From positions 552,091-616,090 of the forward strand of contig NW_027472017.1 of NCBI RefSeq assembly GCF_965638725.1: 64,000 nt of DNA, read 5' to 3'. Below the pieces are notes generated by a model, which had not been told where the DNA came from, did not search any database, and saw only the letters and a program-made list of their open reading frames with translations. Below are positions 21,541 to 32,372 of the stretch, in pieces. The translations under genes were made by a program, and so were the position numbers. Each line of letters starts with the position of its first letter. Positions within the stretch are counted from its first letter, which is position 1. This DNA comes from Aptenodytes patagonicus (lineage: Eukaryota; Chordata; Aves; Sphenisciformes; Spheniscidae).

Positions 21541-23190
21541 TTGGTTTTGTCTAAAGTTGGTAAGCAATTTAAGAATATCATCCGGAGATCTGCCCCAAAG
21601 CCGAATAGTTACGAGTGGCAGGGTGTGTGGGACAAGATGGGCAAGTACCTAGGCCAATGGGCACCCCCAGTGTTTTGGAACTTCACCCCTGAGCAAGTGC
21701 GGAATCCTGAAGAGTTAGTAGAATATTTGGACAAAGTATGCTGTCACCCTGGCAACTCCAGAGAGATGCAGCTCATTGCAACGTGCTGGGGCCTGGCCCA
21801 TGCCTACCGAGCCCTGTTCAACACCATTCAGTACCCTCAAAGGGAAGAGAAGGTCTCTGGCTTTGACGGTAAAACGACACGCCCTGTGGTCACTCTGACC
21901 CGGGTAACACGCCCTGCGGCCACTCCGACCCCAGCAACATGCACTGCAGCTACTCAGACCCCAGCGACACGCCCTGTGGCTGAACCAAAGAACCAGCCTG
22001 TGCCGGTATCAGTCGCCCCTGTACACAAGAAGAAATCTTGGAAGCGAAAGTCAGCTCGTTTAGTAAGGGAGGAAGAAGCTTCTTCTAAAAGGGAAGCGGA
22101 CGAAGAACTGTACGAATACCCTGGAGAAGGGCCATCACGAGAACGGGAGGAGGAGAGACAGCCGCTGATCGGGGAGGAAGAAGAGGAAGAACTCATAAAC
22201 GAGGCAGTGACCACCCGATCTCTATCCCTGAGTGAGCTGCGAGATATACGAAAAGATTTCAGCCGCCGTCCAGGTGAGCATATTGTCACCTGGCTGCTCC
22301 GATGCTGGGATAATGGGGCCAGTAGCCTGGAATTAGAGGGTAGGGAAGCCAAGCAGCTGGGATCCCTTTCTAGGGAAGGGGGCATTGACAAAGCGATTGG
22401 AAAAGGGACACGAGTCCTCAGCCTTTGGAGGCGACTCTTGTCAAGCGTGAAGGAAAGGCATCCCTTCAAGGAAGATGTCATATGTCGCCCAAGCAAGTGG
22501 GCCACCATGGAGAAGGGTATCGAGTTTCTGAGAGAATTAGCTGTGCTGGAGGTGATTTATGGTGACCTGAGCAATGAACAACTATCCAAAGATCCAGATG
22601 AAGTCCAGTGCACACGACCCACGTGGCGGAAGTTTATAAGGAGCTCACCATCGTCATACGCCAATTCATTGGCAGTGATGACCTGGAAAGATGGAGAGGA
22701 ACAAAGAGTGGATGAATTGGCTAGTCAACTCCGGCAATACGAGGAAAGTCTCTCTTCCTCCCTCGTCTCGGCTGTGGAGAAACTGTCCGAAAAACTGTCC
22801 CGGGAGATCCAGCAACTCAGAGAGGATAGGTCCTACTCCTCACCTGTACGGACCAATATCTCGGCTATTAGGAGTCAGCGTTCTTTTGCTCAAGAGAGAG
22901 AATATAAAGGGTACACACCACGGGGCACCCTATGGTTTTATCTGCGTGACCACGGAGAGGACACGAGGAAGTGGGATGGAAAACCTACCGCAGCCCTAGG
23001 GGCACGGGTACGTGAATTGCAAGGGAAAACAATCACAGAAAGAGGTTCTTCCAGGAAAATTGCTGCTCCAGTTTCCAGTGGGCAGTTCCCCAGAGAGAGT
23101 AGAAGGACTGATCTTACTCCTGATCTTAATGAAGAAACTTCTGACTCGTACGTACAAGAAGTGAGAAATGAGTACTGTGATGAGGACTAG
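21541..23190 (+). CDS. gag: ERVL-B gag, open reading frame of about 549 codons
   Basis: This retroviral structural protein frame is the only uninterrupted gag in the window. The frame is open from at least 21541, but the codon there is TTG; the first in-frame ATG is at 21637. Features in order are a basic N-terminal segment, a Pro/Thr-rich part with three 10-residue repeats (about 21879-21978), a Glu-rich acidic stretch, and a C-terminal region with a coiled-coil-like part around the serine-rich SLSSSLVSAVEKL block. No CCHC zinc knuckle is present, as in spumavirus-like and ERVL elements. It ends at TAG 23188-23190 with pro in the same frame. Its expression is unknown. Confidence 0.85.
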   Translation: MVLSKVGKQFKNIIRRSAPKPNSYEWQGVWDKMGKYLGQWAPPVFWNFTPEQVRNPEELVEYLDKVCCHPGNSREMQLIATCWGLAHAYRALFNTIQYPQREEKVSGFDGKTTRPVVTLTRVTRPAATPTPATCTAATQTPATRPVAEPKNQPVPVSVAPVHKKKSWKRKSARLVREEEASSKREADEELYEYPGEGPSREREEERQPLIGEEEEEELINEAVTTRSLSLSELRDIRKDFSRRPGEHIVTWLLRCWDNGASSLELEGREAKQLGSLSREGGIDKAIGKGTRVLSLWRRLLSSVKERHPFKEDVICRPSKWATMEKGIEFLRELAVLEVIYGDLSNEQLSKDPDEVQCTRPTWRKFIRSSPSSYANSLAVMTWKDGEEQRVDELASQLRQYEESLSSSLVSAVEKLSEKLSREIQQLREDRSYSSPVRTNISAIRSQRSFAQEREYKGYTPRGTLWFYLRDHGEDTRKWDGKPTAALGARVRELQGKTITERGSSRKIAAPVSSGQFPRESRRTDLTPDLNEETSDSYVQEVRNEYCDED

Positions 23191-23730
23191 AGGGGCCCTG
23201 CCTCCAGCAAGGGGGAGGAAAGGGACAACCGGGTTTACTGGACTGTGTGGATTCGGTGGCCTGGCACATCAGACCCACAGAAGTATAAGGCTCTGGTAGA
23301 CACCGGTGCACAGTGTACCCTAATGCCATCAAGCTATATAGGGGCAGAACCCATCTGTATTTCTGGGGTGACGGGGGGATCCCAACAGCTAACTGTATTG
23401 GAAGCCGAAGTGAGTCTAACTGGGAATGGGTGGCAGAAGCACCCCATTGTGACTGGCCCAGATGCTCCGTGCATCTTTGGCATAGGCTACCTCAGGAGAG
23501 GGTATTTCAAGGACCCAAAAGGGTACCGGTGGGCTTTTGGTATAGCTGCCTTGGAAATGGAGGAAATTAAACAGCTGTCCACCTTGCCTGGTCTCTTGCA
23601 GGACCCTTCTGTTGTGGGGTTGCTGAAAGTCGAAGACCAACAGGTGCCAATCGCTACCACCACGGTGCACCGGCGGCAATATCGCACCAACCGAGACTCC
23701 ATGATTCCCATTCATGAGGTGATTCGTTGA
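23191..23730 (+). pseudogene. pro: ERVL-B protease (pro)
   Basis: The aspartic protease domain has the D-T-G-A motif at about 23299-23310. The frame runs from the gag TAG without further stops to TGA 23728-23730. That TGA sits at the same codon as the TGA at 7726-7728 in ERVL-A. The protease region itself is intact at the coding level. Confidence 0.85.
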
Positions 23731-24843
23731 CTGGAGAGCCAAGGAGTGATCAGCAAGACTCGCTCACCCTTTAACAGTCCCATATGGCCAGTGCGGAAGT
23801 CTAATGGAGAGTGGAGACTAACAGTAGACTATCGTGGCCTAAATGAAGTCACGCCACCGCTGAGTGCTGCTGTGCCAGACATGCTAGAACTTCCATACGA
23901 ATTGGAGTCAAAGGCAGCCAAGTGATATGCCACAATTGATATTGCTAATATGTTTTTCTCAATCCCTTTGGCAGTGGAGTGCAGGCCACAGTTTGCTTTC
24001 ACTTGGAGGGGCGTCCAGTACACCTGGAACCGACTGCCCCAGGGGTGGAAACACAGCCCTACCATTTGCCATGGACTGATCCAGACAGCACTGGAGCAGG
24101 GTGGAGCTCCAGAACACCTGCAATACATTGATGACATCATCGTATGGGGCGACACAGCAGGAGAAGTTTTTGAAAAAGGGAAGGAAATAGTCCAAATCCT
24201 GCTGAAGGCCGGTTTTGCCATAAACCAAAGTAAGGTCAAGGGACCTGCACAGGAGATCCAATTTTTAGGAATAAAATGGCAAGATGGACGTCGTCAGATC
24301 CCAATGGATGTGATCAACAAAAGAACAGCCATGTCTCCACCAACTAGCGAAAAGGAAACACAAGCTTTCTTAGGCATCGTGGGTTTTTGGAGAATGCACA
24401 TGCCAAATTACAGTCTGATCGTAAACCCTCTCTATCAAGTGACCCGGAAGAAGAACGATTTCAAATGGGGCCCTGAGCAACAACAAGCTTTTGAACAAAT
24501 TAAAGAGGAGATAGTTCACGCAGTAGCCCTGGGGCCAGTCCGGGCAGGGCAAGATGTAAGAAATGTGCTCTACACCGCAGCTTGGGAGAACGGCCTTACC
24601 TGGAGCCTCTGGCAGAAAGCACCAGGGGAGACTCGAGGTCGACCCCTAGGGTTTTGGAGTCAGGGATACAGAGGATCCGAGGCCCGCTATACTCCAACTG
24701 AAAAAGAGATATTAGCAGCATATGAAGGGGTTCGACCTGCTTCGGAAGTGATTGGCACTGAAGCACAGCTCCTCCTGGCACCCCGACTGCCGGTGCTGGG
24801 CTGGATGTTCAGAGGGAGGGTCCCCTGTACACATCATGCAACT
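23731..24843 (+). pseudogene. pol: ERVL-B pol, RT part, truncated
   Basis: The RT retains LPQG and the catalytic Y-I-D-D. A TGA at 23923-23925 replaces the Trp codon seen in ERVL-A. The frame is otherwise open until about 24843, where it runs into an inverted LTR. The RNase H core and integrase are lost. It is non-functional. Confidence 0.9.
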
Positions 24844-25384
24844 GAGCACCATGCAGCCGCTCGCTTACTTTCTGCCCCCCCCCCCCCCCCCCAGTGGGAT
24901 GGGGGAGACAATTGGAAGAGCACAAGTGAGAAAAACTCATGGGTTGAGATAAAAACAGTTTAATAATTGAAATAAATTGATAATAATAATAATACTAATA
25001 ATAAAATAATAATACTACTACTACACAAAGCAAGTGATGCACAGTACAGTTGCTCACCACCCGCCAACCGATGCCCAGCCAGTCCCCAAGCAGCGGCCCC
25101 CCCGGCCAGCTTTCCCCAGTTTATGTACTGAGCATGACGTCACATGGTATGGAATGTCCCTTTGGCCAGTTTGGCTGTGCCCCCTCCCAGCTTCTTGTGC
25201 ACCTCCAGCCTTCTCAGTCGGTAGAGCATGGGAAACTAAAAAGTCCTTGGCTAGTGTAAGCATTACCTAGCAACAACTGAAACATCGGTGCGTTATCAAC
25301 TTTGTTCTCATCCTAAATCCAAAACACAGCATTGTATCAGGTACTAGAAAGGAAATTAACTCTATCCCTGCCGAAACCAGGACA
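24844..25384 (-). mobile_element. Inverted LTR at the end of ERVL-B
   Basis: This LTR is in reverse orientation, ending at the right with the reverse complement of TGTCCTGGTTTCGG. Its CRE is at 25135-25142. The U5 end lacks roughly 28 bases and is joined to RT at the shared bases GCAACTGA. A long C run (14 or more) is at about 24879-24892, followed by an ATT-type microsatellite near 24980-25020. Confidence 0.93.
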
Positions 25385-25587
25385 CCACCCCAACCCCAAG
25401 AGGAGCAGGGGGGATGGTGAAGAGGGGGTTAGCAGTCAGTAAAGAACATCTCTGCCGCTCCTTCCTTCTCACACTTCTCCCCTGCTCCCATGGGCGTGGG
25501 TCCCCTCCATGGGGTCCCACCATATTTGTGTCAGGGCTATGTGTTGTTCATTTCTTCCTGTCTTACCTTTCTCCCTTATACTCTCAG
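25385..25587. other. Short anonymous spacer
   Basis: About 200 bases between an inverted LTR and a CR1 element. No feature was recognised. Confidence 0.4.
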
Positions 25588-26178
25588 AATCACGGAAATG
25601 TTGAAATTGGAAGGGACCTCTGGAGACCATGTAGTTCAAGCCCCCAGGTGAGGCAGAGTCAGCTAGAGCAGGTTGCTCAGCAGCTTGTCTAGGTGAGTTT
25701 GGAATATCTCCATGGATGGACACTGCACAACCTCTCTAGGCAATCTGTTCTAGTGATTGACCACCCTCACAGTCAGAAAGTGTTTTCTTGGCTTCAGATG
25801 GAATTTTATATATATTAATAAGATCCCTCCAAGCCTCTTCTTCTCCAGATTGAACAGTTCCACATCTCTCAGCCATTTCCTCCTATGAAAGATGCTGCAG
25901 TCCTTTAAACCAGCTGTGTGGCCCTTTGCTGGACTTGCTTGAGTAGGTCAACAACTTTCTTGTACTGGGCAGCCCAGAACTGGACACAGCACTCCGGATG
26001 TGGCCTCACCAATGCCAAGAAGAGGGGAAGGGTCACCTCCCTCCATCTGCCAGCAATGCTTTTTCTAATGCAGCCTAGGAGGCTGTTGGCTTTTGCCGCA
26101 AGAGTGCATTGCTGGCTCATGCTCATCTTGTTGTCCTCTGGGACACTAAGATCCTTCTCTGCAGAGCTGCTATCTAGC
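25588..26178 (-). mobile_element. Old CR1 LINE 3' end (CR1-f)
   Basis: This diverged CR1 3' part lies on the minus strand, with its 3' end at the left (AATCACGGAAATGTTGAAATTGG region). The minus-strand frame at 25905-26126 encodes the C-terminal ORF2 block with [15 protein letters not shown]. It is more decayed than the CR1 copies inside the proviruses. Confidence 0.88.
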
Positions 26179-26182
26179 TAAT

Positions 26183-26798
26183 TGTTGTGGTTAAACCCCA
26201 GCCGGCAACTAAGCACCACACAGACGCTCACTCACTTAACCTCCCAGCAGGATGGGGGAGAGAATCAGGAGAGTAAAAGTGGCAAAACTCATGGGTTAGG
26301 GTAAGGAGAGTTTAGTAAGTAAAGCAAAAGCCATGCACGCAAGCAAAGCAAGATAAGGAATTCATACACTCCTTCCCAGGTGAGGCAGGCAGGAGTTCAG
26401 CCATCTCCAGGAAAGCAGGGGTCCATCACACATGAGGGTTACTTGGAAAGACAAACGCCATCACTCCGAACGTCCCCCTCTTCCTTCTTCTTCCCCCAGC
26501 TTTTAACTGCTGAGCGTTATGTCATATGGTATGGAATATCCCTTTGGTCAGTTGGGGTCAGCTGTCCTGGCTGTGTCCCCTCCCAGCTTCTTGTGCACCC
26601 CCAGCCTAATCTCTGGTGGGGTGGTGTATGGCGGGGCAGTATGAGAAGCAGAAAAGGCCTTGACTGTGTGTGAGCGCTGCTCAGGAATAATGAAAACATC
26701 TCTGTATTACCAACACTGTTTTCAGCACAAATCCAAAACATAGCCCCATACTAGCTACTATGAAGAAAATTAACTTCATCCCAGCCAAAACCAGCACA
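26183..26798 (-). mobile_element. Solo ERVL-type LTR, reverse orientation
   Basis: This is a complete LTR of the longer, older subtype. Reading on the minus strand, it starts TGTGCTGGTTTTGGC and ends CCACAACA. It shares with the LTR at 47242 a segment around the reversed CATCTCCAGGAAAGCAGG, and lacks the ATT microsatellite. No matching target duplication is visible. Confidence 0.85.
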
Positions 26799-26819
26799 CT
26801 GCTCAACCCCAGGCATGAT

Positions 26820-27320
26820 CTCCACAGCGTGGCTTGGTCACAGGGTGTCCTCCCCCAGGGACTTTCTCAGCAGCACCTTGTCCTTCTGGGAGATCAGCTC
26901 CACCTCTGGCACAGGCCCCACAGTGCTGCAGAGTCACCTGGGACAGCAAACCCCTCTCCTGCCAGGGCTGCACAGCCCTGGCCTGTTTCCCTCTGGCCTT
27001 GGGGACTGCAGCTTTTGCTCTCGTTGTAGGAACCTCATCCATCATTATGTTGCCACCTGCCATCCACTCCAGCATGCCTGTGCTGGGAAGGAAAGCCTTT
27101 CCACAGAAGGGGTCCAGTCTCTGGGTACCAGGTTTCCATGTGACAAGTCTGCCCTTGGCCCTGGTGCCCCATCTGAGGTGCCGCAGCCCAAATGTTCACC
27201 AAAGCCCACAGCCTGGGACACAGAAAGGAAGAGCCCCGTGTGTCATCAGAGAGCTGTGACTTCAGTGGAAGAAGAGCTGAGGTGGGGAAGGACAGCTCCC
27301 ACGGCTTTTGTGGTAATGGA
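26820..27320 (-). repeat. Low-copy repeat LCR-1, copy B
   Basis: This is a diverged minus-strand relative of 12937-13500. It lies at the visible start of the left palindrome arm, and its mirror image is at the end of the window. No conserved frame is present. Confidence 0.7.
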
Positions 27321-27429
27321 GATACAAGCTCTTTAGGAGAGACTGGCAGGGAAGATGAGAAGTGGGGGATGCCTTGTGTGATGTCAGGGCAGCTCACATA
27401 TATGGAGGGTCTCTATAGGAGACATAACA

Positions 27430-27700
27430 GGTTAGATGGCGGCTTGTGTGTGGGTCAGCTTCTAAATGGGCCACCCAGTCTTCTGCTCACCTGGATCTGG
27501 TACTCCCAAAGGAGGAAGAGGTGGTCAGGGATGTGAAGGCCAGTGTCTTGGTAGTAGTGACCATGACATTGTGGTCTCCCAGATCCCCAGGGATGTGGGG
27601 AAGGAGAGTAGCCGCAAGCAGACCCTGGACATCAGGGAATGAGAATTTGGCCTATTGAGGGCACTCAGGGCAGTGTCAGGGCCCTGAGAGCACCCATAGG
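27430..27700 (+). mobile_element. Old CR1 ORF2 endonuclease-end fragment
   Basis: A plus-strand frame with EEEVVRDVKA resembles the end of the CR1 endonuclease domain, before the linker to RT. Related fragments sit next to the LCR-1 copies at 43.3 kb and 49.3 kb, so it was probably present before those segments were duplicated. Confidence 0.6.
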
Positions 27701-28880
27701 CCTTTATGGCCCTGAGCAGCATCACCTGGGGCCTCCACCTGCTTCTCTGTCCATAGGCCCAGGAGTCCATTGAAGCAAGGCCTGAGTTTTAGCCCAAGCT
27801 TGATCTATGCTGCAGGTGTACGGGTCTCCAGACACAGCCATAGACACAGCCTTGCCTGTCCATGGACCTTGTTGATTCGGACTTGCAGAGTCACTCCCCA
27901 GCTTGATTCTTTATGGGCTGTACAATGAAATGACACCATGGCCCTCCAAGTGCCAGACCCCGGCTGATTCTCAGAGGCCTAGGGCCTTTCTGCTTCCTTT
28001 CTTCCCATCACTTGCTCAGGTTTTGGGAGGAGAGAAAGGAAAAACAGGTGAGGTTTCTGGGCGCCAATGGTTGAAAGTGGGGAGCAGAGCCCTCACATGT
28101 GAAATGATCTAAAGGCTCTACTAGTTCAAAAGTGTTATCTTCAGCTCCTTTCTGGGAGGCCTTAAATCTTCCGTAGGAACCTGGAAATGCTGAGATCCCT
28201 CCACCTCCCTCTCTTTTACCAATTCAGTTGACAGTACCCAGGTCAGTGTGTTTGAATTCTGTTTCCAGCCTAAAGCAGCCCATGGTCTGGAGATGTGCCA
28301 GGAAACTTGCAGAAGGATCCCACTCCTCTGGACAGGAAGATGGTTGTTCCCAGGAATCTCAGGAGGCATGGCATACTGATAGCTGTGTTCAGGGAGCTGG
28401 CCAAACGCCTCGTCTCCATTTCTGTCATAGTGGCCTAGATGCCTGGTTCATGTGTAAACTCTCCCTGTGGACGCTGACATTGACTGAGCAACCTGGTCTG
28501 ACCTCAGAGCTGGCCCTGCTTGGAGCTGGGCATTGGACTAGAGATCACCTGAGCTCCCTTACCCCCTGAATTGTCCTATGAGCGTATGATGTAGAGACCC
28601 TCACCTCCAGCTTGATCTCTTCTTGTATGGTGTGGGGCAAGGCACAGGCTCCTGGAAGGGCTGGTGGGAAAGAGACTGCTGGGGCATCTCTAGTCCAGCC
28701 TCCAGGCTGGCTGCGACTTTGCAGAACAAAGAAGAGCTCCAAAGGTGGAGATCACAGCAACGCTCCTCCTAGTCCATTTTCTTTTCCCGAAGGCTCAGCC
28801 TAAAGCTCCCAAGAGGTTGTTGGTGGCTGTTCCCTCTGCCATATCATTGGCCACTGCAGAAAAGAGCTTGCGTCTGTCTT
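27700..28880. other. Anonymous arm sequence, no gene seen
   Basis: No gene is supported. A block at 27900-27960 resembles 48530-48600, and 27980-28080 resembles 19310-19410, so dispersed low-copy repeats are present. The mirror copy is at 62089-63269. Confidence 0.45.
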
Positions 28881-28884
28881 CACT

Positions 28885-29110
28885 CCAGGTAGGTTGAGGC
28901 TCTTACTAGGTTACCCCATGCCTCCTTCAGCAGCCTAGAGAGGCCCAGTTGCCTCAGACTCTCCTCACAGCTCGTGCTTTAGGACCCTCACTCCGTCTTG
29001 GCAGACCTCCTCTGGACCCTTTCCAGTTTCTCCACTTTCCTTTTGAAATGTAAGGCCCACTGGCTCATATGGCATCGTCTTGGTGCCCAGGCCATACTCC
29101 TCAGGGCATT
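28885..29110 (-). mobile_element. Old CR1 fragment, left arm
   Basis: The minus-strand text carries the CR1 ORF2 C-terminal landmarks, in which the reversed CTCCTCTGGACCCTTTCC corresponds to the VQRRAT-like region. It is separated from a further CR1 piece at 29614 by an LTR, which may have inserted into one older CR1. Confidence 0.6.
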
Positions 29111-29165
29111 TCTTAGCTGGCCAGGTCTCTACCCATTCTGCTGCATGAAGTTGTTGTGCAGCTTG

Positions 29166-29613
29166 TGGGTTGAGATAAAACAGATATTAGGCCAAAGAAA
29201 AAAAGTAAAAACAAACAGAAACCAAAAGGAACAGGCACGTACCAGCTCCCACAAGCAGAGTGATGCCCAGCCAGTCTCCCAGCAACAGCCACCTTGAATG
29301 ACTAAAAAAAAAATCCTCCTTATTCCTCTGCCCAGCTTTTATTGCTGAGCGTGACGTCATATGGTATGCAATATCCCTCTGGTCAGCTGGCGTCACCTGT
29401 CCTGTCTGTGTCCCCCTGCCAACTTCTTGCCCACCCCCAGCCCCACTGGGAGGGAGCAGAGAAACAGACAAGGCCTTGACGCTGTGCTAACACTGCTCAG
29501 CAGTAGCCGAAACACTGTTGTGTTATCAACACTGTTTCAGGCACAAACGCAAAACACAGCACCATAGGGGCTGCTACGAAGGAAGTGAACCCCATCCCAG
29601 CCAGACCCAGTAC
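29166..29613 (-). mobile_element. Old ERVL-type LTR, left arm
   Basis: This reverse-orientation LTR ends at the right with the reverse complement of TGTACTGGGTCTGGC. It keeps the CRE TGACGTCA at 29352-29359. The U5 end is missing at the left. The identical mirror copy is at 61356-61803. Confidence 0.8.
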
Positions 29614-30240
29614 ACTTGAACAGGGGGTCCAGAAATGGACACAGTAGTGTACTGGTGGCCTAACGAAGGATGAGCAGGGGGAGACAATCACTTTCCTCAC
29701 CCTTTTGATGAACAGCCACTCTTTTTGGCTCCTGTATAAATTATAAACTCCAGGACACTGCTGGCCGCCTTTGCTACCAGGTCACGCTACTGGATTTTGT
29801 TTTGCCTTCTGTTCCCCAGCACCACCAAGGCACAGGAATGGTCTTCCCAAGTTAGTATCATTGAAAAATGTGGTCAGAGTTGCCTCCTCTGGGTCATGGA
29901 TACAGGTGTTAATCTGCACAGGGCTCAGGAGGGTCCCCTGTGCCGCCTCACCAAATCCCAGTATGTCCCCTGGCCTCCAGGCAGAGTACGGCCCCTTCAC
30001 CACTGCTCCCTCAGCCTCACCATCCAACTGGTGCTTTGCTCAGCTGTTTGTCTCTCCGTCCACACTGTAATGGCCTAACTTGGGTCCAAGAATATTGGGG
30101 GAGACCATGCCAAAAGTCTTGCTGAAGTGGAGGTAAATGACATCAACTGTTGTCCCCTCATGCACAAAGGCAGCTACTTCATCATGAAGGCAGGCAGGTT
30201 GGTGAGGCATGGTTTACCCTTGGTAAGTCCATGACGATGC
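29614..30240 (-). mobile_element. Degenerate CR1 ORF2 remnant, left arm
   Basis: On the minus strand the block near 30180-30235 reads like the CR1 RT segment HG-L-TKG-PCLTNLPAF, and that near 30090-30130 like the start of the FSKAFD region. 29614-29690 resembles the later RT end. Many stops and frame changes make it clearly dead. The mirror copy is at 60729-61355. Confidence 0.65.
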
Positions 30241-31250
30241 TCTTCTCTTTTAGGTGCCCAGGGATGTCACCCAAGAGCACTCGTTCAATGGCTCCCTCCT
30301 CACCAAAGTGAGCTTGTACAGCCTGGGGTTCCCTGGGTTCCACTTTTGCCCGCTTTCAAAGATGAGTGCAACACTTGCTTGTCCGAACTCACGAGAGAGG
30401 TCTTCCAATCCCATGACCTTTCAGAATGGATATTCCAAAGAAATATCGATCTTGCCCTGTAACATCATTATCACTCTTCTTCCTGTTATATGGTGTATTT
30501 AGTTTCTTTAATCTTTCATATCATTTCACCTGTCCTGATACAATGACCATTTCTACTGTCATCTTTGCAGGTTTTGCCAATTTTTGCTTCACATTATTCT
30601 TTGTTCATTCAGATAACTTTCACCTACCCGGTCGCTGCTTTGAGATTCAGGGAGTTAAAAGCTTGCCTGTCTTCCAGTAGTCTAATTGACTCTTTAGCCA
30701 ATTCCTTAATTATGTTCATATCTAACTTTTTTCTATCTATCTAAAACATTTATTGTAAGATTATCCCTTGTGGAAAGGCAACCTCATTAGAGAGAGCTTG
30801 TACTTAGCATATGGTTGAGGACAGTGTTTTGTTGTTTATGCAACTTTATCATGCCTTTCGTTTCTTTGCTTGCAAATGGGAAGAATTCTTCTGTGGCCTG
30901 GGTGCAGGCAGTTCTCTAAGGAGAGCAGGTGGGAGTTGGTGCAATGGAGCTGTAACATTCAGCTCCGGAGTTCAGTGAAGTCTGATGTAAGGAAAACTGA
31001 TGCAAGTCCCAGGGGGCGAATGAGAACAACGGTGGGGTTGGGGAGGTGAGGAGCAAGGTTGTCCATCCAGCATCAGACCTCAAAGGACTGCTGTTCCTAC
31101 CTGTTCAGGCCTCCTGAGGAGACACTCTGCATCTGTATCAATTGGAGAATGCTTCTATCACCTCTTCTCTAAACTGAAGAGTAATAAAATATAAACTTTA
31201 AATTAAAAAAAATATTTTTTATTAGGTGCACTTTGACATCTTCCTCTTTA
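30241..31250. other. Anonymous AT-rich arm sequence
   Basis: No gene was recognised. Part of 30850-31250 resembles 46470-46880, so it belongs to the low-copy repeat called LCR-2 here. Confidence 0.4.
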
Positions 31251-31251
31251 A

Positions 31252-31845
31252 CTACACTATGAAATGACTCCAATTAGCTGTACAAGCCTGGAAGACCTGA
31301 AGAAAACTACAGGAAGAGAAAGAGCTCCTTAAGGCTTTCTGTATTTTAATGAGACCCATGGTGTATTTGGTGCTGAGTCCTTGAACCTCCGATGATGAGA
31401 GGAGATTGAACAAACCTCTCAAGAAGTCAAAGTCAGAAGCAAAACTCAAAGTACCTCGCAGTATTACTGGGTCCCCCTGAGGACCATTACTGACAAAGCC
31501 TCCCCATGGACTCGTTAGAGCAGGTAATTGGAGGCTGTGATTGCAGGTAGGCAAAGGCACTGCGCAGGCAGCTGTAATGCTGAGAAAAGCCTTGGCTTTT
31601 TTCAGAAAGCAGAAAGGCCAAGCCCTGACCCCCAGGCCCTGAGAAGGCAGACCCTGTCCCTCACGCGTGGCTGAGGGCTCTTCCTGGGGGCAGTGGGATG
31701 TGAGGGTGAGCAATGCCAAGTGTAGAAAAATTGTACAACGTCTCCCGGCCTCCCCAAGCAGGGGAAAGGAAGAAAGGAAGTCCAGAGCCTCAACAGAAAG
31801 TTCCTCCTTGTAGGCCTCGGTGGTAGAGGCAACTGCCATAGCCAA
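31252..31845 (-). other. Uncharacterised 197-codon frame, left arm (LCR-2)
   Basis: This is the longest non-retroelement frame in the arms: 197 codons from ATG on the minus strand, identical in the right arm at 59124-59717. I recognise no domain or motif. A diverged relative at about 45850-46460 (plus) has the frame broken by indels and stops. That loss suggests either a decayed exon or a chance frame in a duplicated non-coding segment. No signal peptide or membrane segment is obvious. Confidence 0.3.
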
Positions 31846-31859
31846 GGGGACAAAGATCT

Positions 31860-32372
31860 TGGTTTTGATGAGCCTTTTAGCCTTGCCAGAGGCCTAGGCC
31901 ATCTCTACTGCAGGCTGTCCTACACTGTCCCATGCCTGCACCTCTTTCCCTTCAGGTTCTTGACACCCTTCTTGCTTTCCCACTTAGCTCTCACCCAAGT
32001 GTTTCTATAACTTCCTGATGTCTCTCCACCCATCGCTGGCTTTTCCTTGAAACACAAAGCCATGGGCTGATCCCGACTCCCTCTGGGTGACCTCTTGCAC
32101 CACAAGGCTACCCTTGGAGTGAGATTCCTTTTTCCTCACATCCAGTCTGAACCTTCCAAGCCACACTTTGTGGAGTTTTCCTTCTCTTCCCACTACCAAG
32201 AGAAGCTCTGAGCCTCTAATTCACCAGGCTGAAGAACCCCAGGTCCCTCAGCCTCTCCACAGAGGCCCCAAACCACATCCTGGCAGATGTCCTCCGGGGC
32301 CGCTCCAGTTCTTCCCCATTCCTCCAGAGCAGGGAGGCCCCGAGTTTCCATTTCTTCAATCCAAGAAGAAAT
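31860..32372 (-). mobile_element. CR1 fragment next to microsatellite, left arm
   Basis: From about 32110 the minus strand carries CR1 ORF2 C-terminal landmarks, in the order GLFSL-E then the FRLDVRK-like block. The part before 32110 is anonymous LCR-2 sequence. The mirror copy is at 58597-59109. Confidence 0.6.

Larger units (their letters stand above)
20473..25384 (+). mobile_element. Endogenous retrovirus ERVL-B, truncated with inverted 3' LTR
   Basis: This sister copy of ERVL-A has a 5' LTR, Lys primer site, a full gag frame, pro and most of RT. Within the RNase H linker region it switches at about 24843 to an LTR in the opposite orientation (24844-25384). The rest of pol and the proper 3' end are absent. 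CCACC lies just outside both ends (20468-20472 and 25385-25389), which could be a 5-bp target duplication enclosing the odd structure, though the sequence is C-rich. Confidence 0.9.
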
